From positions 1 to 58,220 of the forward strand of contig MHEE01000018.1 of the NCBI GenBank assembly GCA_001805105.1: a DNA stretch of 58,220 bases. The letters are read 5' to 3'. Below the pieces are notes generated by a model. The model ran no database searches. It worked only from the letters and a program-made list of their open reading frames with translations, and was not told the origin of the DNA. Positions 1 through 8,317 of this stretch are shown in pieces; position 1 is the first letter of the stretch, and each line of letters begins with the position of its first letter. This stretch comes from Nitrospirae bacterium GWF2_44_13. Its GTDB lineage: Bacteria; Nitrospirota; Thermodesulfovibrionia; Thermodesulfovibrionales; UBA1546. Both the position numbers and the translations under genes were made by a program.

Positions 1-624
1 CATTCCGAATTGCTCAAGCAGTTTTCTATACTGAAGCGCACAATACTGGCTTCCACGGTCAGAGTGATGTATCAGTCCCTTCGTGGGCCGCTTGGTTGCC
101 ACTGCCCGAAACAATGATTCGCTGACAAGGCTCTTTGTTATCCTTTCTCCCATAGCATAACCGACTATCTCACCATTGAAAATATCCTTATGGCCGGCAA
201 GGTATAGCCAACCTTCTTCTGTAGGTATATATGTTATATCCGATACCCATACTTTGTTAGGCGTCTCTGCCTTGAATTCCTGGTTTAATAAGTTTGCTGC
301 CACAGGCAGTTTATGATCCGAGTCGGTCGTTGCTTTGTATTTCTTTGTCTGTTTGCAATAAAGTCCTTGCTCTCTTTTTATCCGCTTTATGCGGCATATG
401 CCGACATATGTGCCGAAGGCTTCCAACTCTTTCTGAAGTTTCTCTGCTCCGCAGACCCCACGGGTGCGCTTATGCGCTGCTTTTATCTCTACCGTCAGAC
501 GAGCATTTTCCTGCTGTCTCTTTGTAGGCTTCCTGTTAAGCCATGCGTAATATCCGCTCTCTGATACCTTTAAATACCTGCATAATGCCAGTACTGAATA
601 CTTGAGCCGCAGTCCCTTTATCAT
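1..624 (-). CDS. IS3-family transposase OrfB (DDE integrase), truncated by window edge
   Basis: OrfB carries the catalytic DDE integrase of the element. Reading the minus strand from the ATG at 624 gives 208 open codons up to the window edge. An N-terminal HTH_21-type segment with HKRTRGVCGAEKL is followed by the integrase core. The first catalytic Asp lies in VWVSDITYIP and the second in HHSDRGSQY; the third residue (Glu) would lie outside. The ATG overlaps the orfA stop (ATGA) in the -1 frame, and the -1 frame is open from an A7G run in orfA down to this ATG. The protein is therefore probably made mainly as an OrfAB fusion by ribosomal frameshifting. No internal stop is visible, so the element may be active. 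Confidence 0.88.
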   Translation of the reverse strand, partial: MIKGLRLKYSVLALCRYLKVSESGYYAWLNRKPTKRQQENARLTVEIKAAHKRTRGVCGAEKLQKELEAFGTYVGICRIKRIKREQGLYCKQTKKYKATTDSDHKLPVAANLLNQEFKAETPNKVWVSDITYIPTEEGWLYLAGHKDIFNGEIVGYAMGERITKSLVSESLFRAVATKRPTKGLIHHSDRGSQYCALQYRKLLEQFGM

Positions 625-935
625 CGCGCACCTCGCTGCGACTCCTTTGCAAAATACGCTGCCGCTTTTTTTAATATATCCCGCTCCATCTTTACTTCTG
701 CCAGTTCTTTTTTAAGCCTGTAATTTTCCAGCTCTACCTCTGTCAGCGGTCTTTGGTTTTTCCCTATCTCCCCAAGCTTCCCATCCTTATATGCTTTGAC
801 CCAGTTGCTTAAGGTCGTCGGAGCCAACGATAACCTGTTGGCTGCCTCATGCACTGATAAACCGTCCTCTAACACCTGCTTTGCTGCCTCTTGCCGAAAT
901 TCCTTCGTGTACCTTCCATACGGTAATCTCTCCAT
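621..935 (-). CDS. IS3-family transposase OrfA (HTH, Transposase_8)
   Basis: This 104-residue protein has the usual OrfA layout. An N-terminal helix-turn-helix (about residues 8-50, with EFRQEAAKQVLEDG and LAPTTLSNWVKAYKDG) binds the terminal repeats. A leucine-zipper-like heptad region (about 65-92) mediates multimerisation with OrfAB. The run of seven A residues followed by G (minus strand, plus-strand 665-672) near the 3' end matches the A6G slippery motif used for -1 programmed frameshifting in this family. A Shine-Dalgarno-like GGAGGTG lies just upstream of the ATG. Confidence 0.9.
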   Translation of the reverse strand: MERLPYGRYTKEFRQEAAKQVLEDGLSVHEAANRLSLAPTTLSNWVKAYKDGKLGEIGKNQRPLTEVELENYRLKKELAEVKMERDILKKAAAYFAKESQRGAR

Positions 936-980
936 CTGAACACCTCCGTTAAGTTATTTTACCTCAACTTTTGGTGTCCA

Positions 981-1321
981 CTTTTCCTATCCTATCTCAT
1001 TCGCATTTCTTTCCTCCTTTCGTTTTTCTAAATCTTAGCAAATTTTTGCTTTATTTTAAATGACCTGAAATAATTAAGCAGTCTCACTCTGCTTAAAGGG
1101 GAATGACAAGATAATTTTCATGTCCCTTTGTGAGCCGAAGGCTCATGAGGGTTTAGGAGTATATTTTATCATTACAGGGGGAAAAATCAAATCAGAAAAA
1201 TAAAATTTGCCTTTATGATTTAAATCATAGCTTGAACTTCTGCATTCCTTTAAACTAAAGACAATGAAGGCATTTAACGGTCATTGGCCGGGAAAATATT
1301 AACCAAAAGGAGTGCAATCGT
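981..1321. other. Non-coding spacer between the IS end and hcp
   Basis: No convincing ORF or RNA gene is visible. The left part is AT-rich sequence next to the IS terminus. A short inverted motif (GAGCCGAAGGCTC) occurs at about 1134-1146. The right part holds the hcp control region described separately. Confidence 0.6.
1214..1263 (+). promoter_or_regulatory. hcp promoter with a perfect FNR/CRP-type palindrome
   Basis: Positions 1214-1229 read TATGATTTAAATCATA, a perfect 16-bp palindrome containing the FNR-like core TGAT-N4-ATCA. Its centre (1221.5) lies 41.5 bp before position 1263, and a fair -10 hexamer, TAAACT, sits at 1251-1256. This is the geometry of a class II activator-dependent promoter with no good -35. 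CRP/FNR-family regulators (FNR, HcpR, DNR) control hcp in many anaerobes. Which one acts here is inference. Confidence 0.7.
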
Positions 1322-2968
1322 ATGTTTTGTAATCAATGTGAACAAGTTGCAAAAGGCGGTGCATGCCGCACCATAGGAGTCTGCGGAAAGCAGCCTGATA
1401 CAGCAGCGCTTCAGGACTTGCTTATTTATGCGCTCAAGGGGCTTTCCTGCTATGTAGCAGCAGGGAGAAAAGCAGGCATTGTTGACCGAGATGTGAATGT
1501 GTTTACAGTGAGGGCTCTTTTCTCAACCCTTACCAATGTGAGCTTTGACGCCGAAACCATCAGCAATCTCATTTACCGCTGTGTAGAATTGAGGGAGCAG
1601 TTAAAGGAAAAGGTAAAGGCTGCAGGGGTTGATATAAAAGAAACAGAGCCCGCATTGTTCAAACCTGCAAAGACCATTTCAGAGCTTGTGAAGCAGGGAG
1701 AGGAGATAACAGGCATTAGGGCAAAGAGTTCTGTTAATCCTGATATTCAGTCCCTGCAAGAAATCCTGCTTTATGGATTAAAAGGCATTGCTGCATATGC
1801 AGACCATGCCCAAATATTAGGACAGGAAGATGATAAGGTTTACTCCTTCATTCATGAAAGCCTTGATGCACTGGCAAGGAATGAGTCTTCACTTGGAGAT
1901 TGGCTTAACAGTGTGCTTAAGGCAGGAGAGATAAACCTGAAGGTCATGGAGCTTCTTGATACAGCGAATACAGGGAAATACGGACATCCTGTGCCTACAA
2001 AGGTTCCTCTCGGCGTTAAAAAAGGAAAGGCGATACTCGTTTCAGGCCATGACCTGAAAGACCTTGAGGATATCTTGAAACAAAGTGAAGGCAGGGGTAT
2101 CTATGTATATACCCACGGCGAGATGCTTTCATGCCACGGCTATCCTGAATTGAAAAAATATAAGCGCTTCTACGGCCACTACGGAACAGCATGGCAGAAC
2201 CAGCAAAAGGCGTTCGCAGAGTTTCCGGGCGCTATTGTCATGACAACAAACTGCATCCAAAAACCTGTGGAATCATATTCAGACAGGATATTCACGAGTG
2301 GGGTTGTGAGCTGGACAGGAATTCAGCACATATCTAATGGTGACTTCACATCTGTTGTAGAAAAGGCGCTTGCACTGCCAGGATTCCCTGAAGACATGGA
2401 AGGAAAGACAGTAATGACAGGCTTTGCAAGGAATGCAGTATTGTCTGTCGCAGACAAGATAATAGAGGCTGTGAAGAGCAAGGATATACGCCACTTCTTC
2501 CTTGTTGCAGGCTGTGACGGAGCAAAACCGGGAAGGAACTACTACACCGAATTTGTGGAAAAGGTTCCCAAAGACTGTGTTGTCATGACACTGGCATGCG
2601 GTAAGTTCAGATTCTTTGATAAAGACCTCGGAGACATCGGGGGAATCCCTCGCCTTCTTGATATAGGACAGTGCAATGATGCATACTCGGCAATACAGAT
2701 AGCGGTTGCCCTCTCAAAGGCATTTAATGTGAATGTGAATGACCTGCCGCTCTCGATTGTGCTTTCGTGGTATGAACAAAAGGCAGTAGCTATATTGCTC
2801 ACACTCTTATATCTCGGGATTAAGGACATAAGGCTTGGGCCATCACTCCCTGCATTTGTAACGCCTAATGTGCTGGATGTGCTTGTAGAGAAGTTTAATA
2901 TCAAGCCGATTACAACACCCAGCGAAGATTTGGCAGAGATCCTCGGCAATGATGCAGAAACCTGTTAA
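1322..2968 (+). CDS. hcp: Hydroxylamine reductase / hybrid cluster protein (class 1)
   Basis: Hcp is a cytoplasmic iron-sulfur protein. It reduces hydroxylamine to ammonia in vitro and is linked to nitric oxide detoxification and protein S-nitrosylation in vivo. The 548-residue product starts MFCNQCEQ with cysteines at 3, 6, 15 and 21. That CX2CX8CX5C pattern is the class-1 form of strict anaerobes, which binds the N-terminal [4Fe-4S] cluster. Hybrid-cluster ligands are expected in the C-terminal half, where segments such as TNCIQKP, VAGCDGAKPGRNYY and GQCNDAYSA are typical. The ATG follows an AGGAG sequence with about 9-nt spacing. No hcr reductase gene follows, as is normal for class 1. It is monocistronic behind the FNR-like site at 1214-1229. 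Confidence 0.97.
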   Translation: MFCNQCEQVAKGGACRTIGVCGKQPDTAALQDLLIYALKGLSCYVAAGRKAGIVDRDVNVFTVRALFSTLTNVSFDAETISNLIYRCVELREQLKEKVKAAGVDIKETEPALFKPAKTISELVKQGEEITGIRAKSSVNPDIQSLQEILLYGLKGIAAYADHAQILGQEDDKVYSFIHESLDALARNESSLGDWLNSVLKAGEINLKVMELLDTANTGKYGHPVPTKVPLGVKKGKAILVSGHDLKDLEDILKQSEGRGIYVYTHGEMLSCHGYPELKKYKRFYGHYGTAWQNQQKAFAEFPGAIVMTTNCIQKPVESYSDRIFTSGVVSWTGIQHISNGDFTSVVEKALALPGFPEDMEGKTVMTGFARNAVLSVADKIIEAVKSKDIRHFFLVAGCDGAKPGRNYYTEFVEKVPKDCVVMTLACGKFRFFDKDLGDIGGIPRLLDIGQCNDAYSAIQIAVALSKAFNVNVNDLPLSIVLSWYEQKAVAILLTLLYLGIKDIRLGPSLPAFVTPNVLDVLVEKFNIKPITTPSEDLAEILGNDAETC

Positions 2969-3176
2969 GATTAAAAAAAAATCTGTTCGCTGTTAGCCGT
3001 CCGCTGCGGGTAAATCGTTTTCTCATTTCAAGTGGGTAAATCTTCCCTTCCTTGATGGTCTATGACTCGTAGAGGAGGGAATTAAGGGGACAGTTACTCC
3101 TTATTATTTCTAAAACCCCTTGCATATTGGTTTGAGAAAGAGACGAAAAAATCCATATTGAAATTAAAAGAAAGAA

Positions 3177-3647
3177 TCATCCCTTTTCCCTCTTCTTTCT
3201 GATAAATACCAAAGCCAACAAAAGCAAAACAGCCAATATAATAAGAAGCAGGATGCAGTTAAACGGCAGTATGCTTTCTTCGTAAACAACGGTTTTATGG
3301 ACTTGTTCCTGTATGATTATTTTTTCGGGTTCGGCAGTTTCCGGCGCTTTGTTTTCTTCAGCAGGCAAAGCCTTGTTTATCTCATCCGGCTGTGCCGGCT
3401 CTGTCCGGTCTTTCGGAACGGCAGCGGGAGTTTGTTCAGGCCGGATTTGTTTAATTGGATTCCCTTTTTCATCAAGCCGAATCGGCTTCCAGTCTTTATC
3501 ATGCAGGTGATACTCGCCGGTTCTCAATTCCCATTCCGTGCAGTTCTTCCAGCACTTATGCCCGCCCCTGTAATCGGTCCTGCCCGGATGGGCATAGGAA
3601 GAAAATGGGAATAAAAGAAAGAAAATAATTATAACGATGTTTCTCAT
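3177..3647 (-). CDS. Secreted/anchored YHYH-motif protein of unknown function
   Basis: This 156-residue protein begins with a clear signal peptide (about residues 1-19, ending SSYA). The following HPGRTDYRGGHKC, the NC pair and GEYHLHD resemble small secreted proteins with a GRTD-GGH-C-NC-GEYHYH signature, sometimes called YHYH-domain proteins and suspected of binding metal through the His/Cys set. A long Pro/Glu/Ala/Lys-rich low-complexity stretch (about 60-120) leads to a C-terminal transmembrane helix (about 128-149) and a basic tail. The mature domain would sit outside the cytoplasmic membrane, tethered at its C terminus. No function can be assigned and neighbours give no clue. Confidence 0.7.
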   Translation of the reverse strand: MRNIVIIIFFLLFPFSSYAHPGRTDYRGGHKCWKNCTEWELRTGEYHLHDKDWKPIRLDEKGNPIKQIRPEQTPAAVPKDRTEPAQPDEINKALPAEENKAPETAEPEKIIIQEQVHKTVVYEESILPFNCILLLIILAVLLLLALVFIRKKREKG

Positions 3648-3768
3648 TTTCTAACAATTGCTGTCCCTATTTATTTCCTTCGTTGTTATCGTTGAATACT
3701 ATTTTCATGCCATTTGTGAGCCAAAGGCCTGTCTGTGTTTCATGCCAAAATTTTAGATGCTTCCAAAT

Positions 3769-5865
3769 CTATTTCTTGCTTGAAATAAATACGCCGTCCC
3801 AATCAGGAGGAGGCGGTGTTTGAATATATTCACGGCATCTTTCAGCATAAAGTTTTGCCACGGGGTCGCTGTATTCGCCTAAAAGCCCTGTAAAAATATC
3901 AAGCGCATTCTGAAAACCCTTTGCCCTGTAAACCTTCAGCGCCCCGGAAAATCCCTCGGCCAGCTTGACATTGCCGTCTGTAATTAACTCAAAAATCGCA
4001 ACGGGTTTTTCCTTTCCCACAACTCTCATAAGATCTATTTCCCTTAACATAAATTTGCCCTTTACCTTTGAAGCAGTAAACTCGCTCAGGATTATATGGG
4101 TGCCGTAATACTTGTTCTGCCCCTCAAGCCTTGAAGCCAGGTTTACCGTGTCGCCAATCGCCGTATAATCAAATCTCATATCCGCTCCCATATTGCCGAC
4201 AACAGCATATCCGGTATTTATGCCTATTCCTATATCAACAGGAGGAAGCCCTTTCTGTTTAAAACTGCTGTTTATTTCCTTCAATTTATCAATCATTTCT
4301 TTTGCTGTCCTGCATGCCTTTTCAGGGTGATCCGTTACATCCAGAGGTGCGTTATAAATTGCCATCACCGCGTCTCCGATATACTTATCCAACGTCCCTT
4401 TATTTTTCAGGACAACCTCTGTCATAGGGCCAAGATATTCGTTAAGGAGCGAGACAAGCACATCAGGAGCAAGCTTTTCCGAGATGCCCGTAAACCCTCT
4501 TATGTCTGAAAACAGAACCGTTATCTCTTTCTTTGCGCCTCCGAGCGCGAGCCTGTCAGGATTCTTTATTATCTCAGCAACAAGCTCTGGCGAAACATAA
4601 CTCGAAAACGCCTTTTTAAGGTAGCGGTTTTTTCTCTCCACCACAAGGTTCCTGTATGCCTCAGAGCTTATAAATGCCATCGCTGTTGAGGAAAGCGGGT
4701 ACAGCAAACTCATGTCTATGGAATAATTTCTGAACAACAGATAATTGAAAACAGCATATATGCCAGACACAAACATAAAAGCAACAAGCCCCAAAAAGCT
4801 GTTCCTCAATACGCCGAGAAGCAATGTAAGGATTACGGGGAATAACGCCAAACATAAAATCTCAATCGCAATTATCCTTCCATCCCTTAATATGAATCTG
4901 CCCTGAAGAGCATTGGACGCTACAGTTGCATGTATCTCAACTCCGGGGAATGCGGACTCAACAGGAGTTGCCCTCATGTCATAGATGCCGACCTCTGTCG
5001 CGCCCACAAATACAATGCTGTCCTTGAGTTCTTCTTTTTTGATCCTCTTTTTAATAACGTCAACTGCTGACAGCGTGGTGATAGTCCCGCCTTTGCCGTA
5101 GTAATTCACGGTAAGCCTTCCGCTTTCATCAGAAGGAATAGACATATCTCCAAGCCTGAGCAATGAAACGCCAAAAGGTTCCACTTCAAGCATGACCTCC
5201 TTGCCTGTGTAATGCCGCAAGGCCTTTAATGCCAGCGAGGGATAAATTTCTCCGTTATAAAGCATAAGAAGCGTGGATTTTCTTACAGGGCCGTCAGAAT
5301 CAGGGTCTGTATTGAAAAAGCCAAAATCCAGAGCGCCGCGTCCGAGCAAGGGGATATTTGTCTCCACAAAAGGACGCTGATATACTGGAACCTCAGTCAC
5401 ACCTTCTGCAATCTTCAGAAGCTTTATTTTTGAAGACTCTATCTGGGATATAGCCCTTGGGTTTGACTCTTCTTTTTCATCTCTGAAAAAATAACCGAGG
5501 ATTACACTGCCGTTTTTTTCTATGGCTTTGGAAAGGACTGCGTCTTCTCTGCCCTCCGAAGGTTCGGAGAAAACAATATCCAGCGCTGTTACCTTTACCC
5601 CGTATTCTTTCAAGCTATTCAGAAGCCCTGCAAACACAGACCTCTTCCAAGGCCATCTGCCGAGTTCATTGATACTCTTTGAATCTATGGCAACTATCAC
5701 AACCCTTTTGTCAGGCTGAATATTTTTCCGGATTTTAAATCTTGCGTCCTTGAGCTTCAGGTCTACCGCATCAAGGAAATGAAAATTCTGTCTGTAAATG
5801 AAAAAGGTCAGAACTGAAGCAAGAAGACCAATTACAATAAAGGTCAGCAGTTTGGAGTATTTCAT
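3769..5865 (-). CDS. CHASE2-domain adenylate/guanylate cyclase (class III)
   Basis: A 698-residue membrane receptor cyclase that would turn an extracytoplasmic signal into cAMP (or cGMP). After one N-terminal transmembrane helix (about 7-27) comes a CHASE2 sensor domain (about 30-330, with VVIVAIDSKS and FVGATEVGIYDMR), then three closely spaced membrane helices (about 333-400). The catalytic domain (about 445-620) has the metal-binding Asp in LFSDIRGFTG, the second in YIGDAVMAIYN, and the DTVNLASRLEGQN segment. A short TPR-like tail follows. The FecR/TPR gene lies upstream on the same strand 46 bp away and is probably co-transcribed. CHASE2 cyclases are often paired with FecR-like proteins, and the ligand is unknown. 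Confidence 0.93.
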   Translation of the reverse strand: MKYSKLLTFIVIGLLASVLTFFIYRQNFHFLDAVDLKLKDARFKIRKNIQPDKRVVIVAIDSKSINELGRWPWKRSVFAGLLNSLKEYGVKVTALDIVFSEPSEGREDAVLSKAIEKNGSVILGYFFRDEKEESNPRAISQIESSKIKLLKIAEGVTEVPVYQRPFVETNIPLLGRGALDFGFFNTDPDSDGPVRKSTLLMLYNGEIYPSLALKALRHYTGKEVMLEVEPFGVSLLRLGDMSIPSDESGRLTVNYYGKGGTITTLSAVDVIKKRIKKEELKDSIVFVGATEVGIYDMRATPVESAFPGVEIHATVASNALQGRFILRDGRIIAIEILCLALFPVILTLLLGVLRNSFLGLVAFMFVSGIYAVFNYLLFRNYSIDMSLLYPLSSTAMAFISSEAYRNLVVERKNRYLKKAFSSYVSPELVAEIIKNPDRLALGGAKKEITVLFSDIRGFTGISEKLAPDVLVSLLNEYLGPMTEVVLKNKGTLDKYIGDAVMAIYNAPLDVTDHPEKACRTAKEMIDKLKEINSSFKQKGLPPVDIGIGINTGYAVVGNMGADMRFDYTAIGDTVNLASRLEGQNKYYGTHIILSEFTASKVKGKFMLREIDLMRVVGKEKPVAIFELITDGNVKLAEGFSGALKVYRAKGFQNALDIFTGLLGEYSDPVAKLYAERCREYIQTPPPPDWDGVFISSKK

Positions 5866-5911
5866 AGTTGCCCCTTCTCCATGAGTCTAATACAAACCGA
5901 TTTCCTGCTTA

Positions 5912-6958
5912 TTAATCTTTAATTCTCTGGAGATAAGTCTCTACATTGCCTATATGTTTGCCGTTAGGGAATTCGCTTTTATACTGAAGCAGCCTTTCCT
6001 TGGCCCGTTTTGCAAATCCCATTTCATCAAGAAGTATGCCTGTAAGATAGAGCGCCGTCTCACGCTGCGGGCTTACCGGATATTCCTCAAGGATTAGCAA
6101 ATATTCTGCGAGCGCAGCCTCCTGATTTCTAAGGAACCTTGAATAAACAGCTCCCCTTTCAAGCCTGGCATCGCCTCTGATTTCGAGCTTATCGCTAAGG
6201 TCAAGAGCTATCTGAAAAACATAGAGCGCTTCTTCATATTTCCCCGAATCTGCAAGATAATGACCGTGCTGTATGTTCCATCTGGCTATAATATGAGGGA
6301 GATTTCCTGACGCCTCCCACTCTTCCGGCGGCTGGGCTGCCGTGATTTTCTCGAAGCCCTCCTTTGCGGTATATAAAGGCGTGTTCTGTTCAACATTTAC
6401 AGGGTCTGTAGGAGTTATCCCCCTTGTGTTCTGAACCATTGTATCAGCAGTCAGCGGTTTGTTTGAAGCCGAGTCGCCTCCAATCTCCGCAGTTCCTTCA
6501 TTGCCAAACAGCACGTTTGCATAACCCTGCGTCATCATCATAAATTCAGTCCCTTTGATGCCGGCAACTGCCGTGGGGCTTTTCACCTTGAAATTTGTCT
6601 GCTGTCCTGCAAGCCTTGTAACAGTAGCTCTGAGTTTGCCCTGATTTAATTTAAAGACACCTTCCTTTTTATCGGTTGAAACCAGAAACTTGTCTATTTC
6701 AAGTTCTGTGTTATTGGCGAGGGTAAAAGCGCTGCCGTCGGACAGAGACAGTTTGGCCCATCCATTTTTGCCGGTTTTTATCCAGTATCCTTCTTTAAAT
6801 TCCAAGCCTTCCTTTGCTTTTTTATAGGGCACATTGGCTTTGTCTCTCCAGGATACCTCACCGCTGAGCTTTGCAATTTTCCCCGCAGCAGCATACACAG
6901 TGGAAACGAACATAAAGAAACACACATGGACCAGAATCATTGTAAATATCTTTTTCAT
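5912..6958 (-). CDS. FecR-domain protein with C-terminal TPR-like repeats
   Basis: A 348-residue exported protein. I start it at the ATG at 6958 because a signal peptide begins there (MKKIFTMILVHVCFFMFVS...YAAA) and a G-rich Shine-Dalgarno precedes it. An in-frame start 99 bp upstream would bury the signal peptide. The FecR domain (about residues 28-165) contains GEVSWRD, GYWIKTGKNGWAKLSL and SPTAVAGIKGTEFMM, the last being the family hallmark. The C-terminal part (about 225-345) has TPR-like helices (YEEALYVFQIALDLSD and AALAEYLLILEEYP). FecR-fold proteins outside siderophore systems are thought to bind periplasmic partners or wall material. Here the likely partner is the adjacent CHASE2 cyclase (inference). 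Confidence 0.85.
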   Translation of the reverse strand: MKKIFTMILVHVCFFMFVSTVYAAAGKIAKLSGEVSWRDKANVPYKKAKEGLEFKEGYWIKTGKNGWAKLSLSDGSAFTLANNTELEIDKFLVSTDKKEGVFKLNQGKLRATVTRLAGQQTNFKVKSPTAVAGIKGTEFMMMTQGYANVLFGNEGTAEIGGDSASNKPLTADTMVQNTRGITPTDPVNVEQNTPLYTAKEGFEKITAAQPPEEWEASGNLPHIIARWNIQHGHYLADSGKYEEALYVFQIALDLSDKLEIRGDARLERGAVYSRFLRNQEAALAEYLLILEEYPVSPQRETALYLTGILLDEMGFAKRAKERLLQYKSEFPNGKHIGNVETYLQRIKD

Positions 6959-7138
6959 AACCGTCCCCCCTAAAAAGGTTTTCAGGCTGCAATCATTTTT
7001 TATCAGGGATTCCCCATACAAAGCATAGAGTCGCCCTCCAGTAAAAATTAATATCAAATATTGCCTTTACTGTCAAGGTAAAAATACCATGCCTGCACCC
7101 AAACCGCTTCTCAATATGCCCTGATGATATTTTTTCCC

Positions 7139-8251
7139 TTAACTATTAACTACGGAAAGAAGGTTCAGTTCTTCATAGATTTCTTCGGGCGTCATTATTG
7201 CGCCGCCCGTTCTTCCGTAAAAAAGAACTTCCGATTTGCCGTTAACGGCAAGCCTTACATCCTCAACCATCTGGCCTGCATTAAGTTCAATCGTGATAAA
7301 CCTCCTCTTGGGATTTGCAAGAGATGCAAGTTCCTTTTCAGGGAAAGGGAAAAGACTGATGGGACGGAAAAATCCTAATCTGGAACCTTCATTCCTCAAC
7401 TTCTTGACAGCAGAAAACGCTATGCGCGCTGCAGTTCCGAACGCAACAACTATTGTATCGGCGTCTTCTGTGCCGAACATCTCAAATCTCACTTCATCTT
7501 CTTTCATCTTCCTGTATTTTTCCTGAAGAATACTGTTTCTGAATTCAAGCTGGCCTTCGCCCATATAGAGGGACCTGATTACATTGGGCTCTCTCATGCA
7601 TGACCCCTCTCCTGATTTGATCACATTCGGGCTTCTCCCTCCGCACCCTGTCAGCGCCCATGTCTTTTCAGGAAGGCCGGGCATTATATAAGGCGTCTGA
7701 TAAAAAGGCTCCATCATCTGGCCCAGTATCCCGTCGCCGAGAATCATTGCAGGATTCCGGTATTCATCCGCCTTATCAAAGGCAAGCATGGTCAGATCCC
7801 AGAGTTCCTGAAGATTATAAGGAGCATATACAAGAAGTTTATAATCGCCGTGCCCGCCGCCTTTTACCGTCTGAAAATAATCCGCCTGGCTGCCTGATAT
7901 GTTTCCAAGTCCTGGCCCTCCCCTCTGCATATTTACAATCACAGAAGGAAGCTCTGCTCCGCACAGATAGGAAACAGTCTCCTGCATCAGGCTTATGCCG
8001 GGGCTGCTTGAGGATGTCATAGCCCTCGCGCCCGCAGCAGAGGCGCCGTACACCATATTTATTGCAGCTAATTCGCTTTCAGCCTGAATAAATACTCCGC
8101 CCTCATCTTCCATACGCCACGACATATATTCAGGGATTTCATTTTGCGGGGTTATAGGATAGCCTGCATAAAAACGGCAGCCTGCCTTAATCGCCGCCTC
8201 TGCAATGACCTCATTGCCCCTCATGAAAATCTTTTTAGCCATCAAAAACAT
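7139..8251 (-). CDS. vorB: 2-oxoacid:ferredoxin oxidoreductase alpha subunit (VorB/KorA type), orphan
   Basis: Encodes the pyrimidine/core-binding alpha subunit of a 2-oxoacid:ferredoxin oxidoreductase (3-methyl-2-oxobutanoate or 2-oxoglutarate type). The complex oxidatively decarboxylates a 2-oxoacid to acyl-CoA and reduces ferredoxin. The N-terminal RGNEVIAEAAIKAGCRFYAG and GYPITPQNEIPEYM, the SSSSPGISLMQE loop and the C-terminal transketolase-like domain II (FRPISLFPFPEKEL) are all typical. Length (370 residues, or 367 from the internal MAKK) is full. The usual beta (TPP-binding), gamma and delta subunits are not next to it: it is flanked by an unrelated FecR gene and divergent glyQ. Substrate specificity cannot be read from the sequence. 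Confidence 0.88.
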   Translation of the reverse strand: MFLMAKKIFMRGNEVIAEAAIKAGCRFYAGYPITPQNEIPEYMSWRMEDEGGVFIQAESELAAINMVYGASAAGARAMTSSSSPGISLMQETVSYLCGAELPSVIVNMQRGGPGLGNISGSQADYFQTVKGGGHGDYKLLVYAPYNLQELWDLTMLAFDKADEYRNPAMILGDGILGQMMEPFYQTPYIMPGLPEKTWALTGCGGRSPNVIKSGEGSCMREPNVIRSLYMGEGQLEFRNSILQEKYRKMKEDEVRFEMFGTEDADTIVVAFGTAARIAFSAVKKLRNEGSRLGFFRPISLFPFPEKELASLANPKRRFITIELNAGQMVEDVRLAVNGKSEVLFYGRTGGAIMTPEEIYEELNLLSVVNS

Positions 8252-8317
8252 TATATCACATTTGACAAAACTCTTACCCTTACATTATGATTTTTTCACA
8301 ATGCCGGGGAGACGTTA

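Larger units (their letters stand above)
1..980 (-). mobile_element. IS3-family insertion sequence, partial (upstream end inside window)
   Basis: Two overlapping minus-strand frames give the classic IS3 orfA/orfB pair. The element runs off the window at base 1. Its orfA-proximal terminus is most likely at 980, where the minus strand reads TGGACACCAAAAGTTGAGG, a typical IS3-family terminal repeat beginning with TG. The other terminus and the target duplication are outside the window, so the boundary is inferred from one end only. Confidence 0.85.

Noticed and set aside
294-564. Plus-strand ORFs inside the IS element
   Set aside because: They lie antisense to the orfB transposase and have no recognisable domain.
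621-935. orfA/orfB overlap as a disabling frameshift
   Set aside because: The slippery run and the -1 arrangement are the normal IS3-family design.
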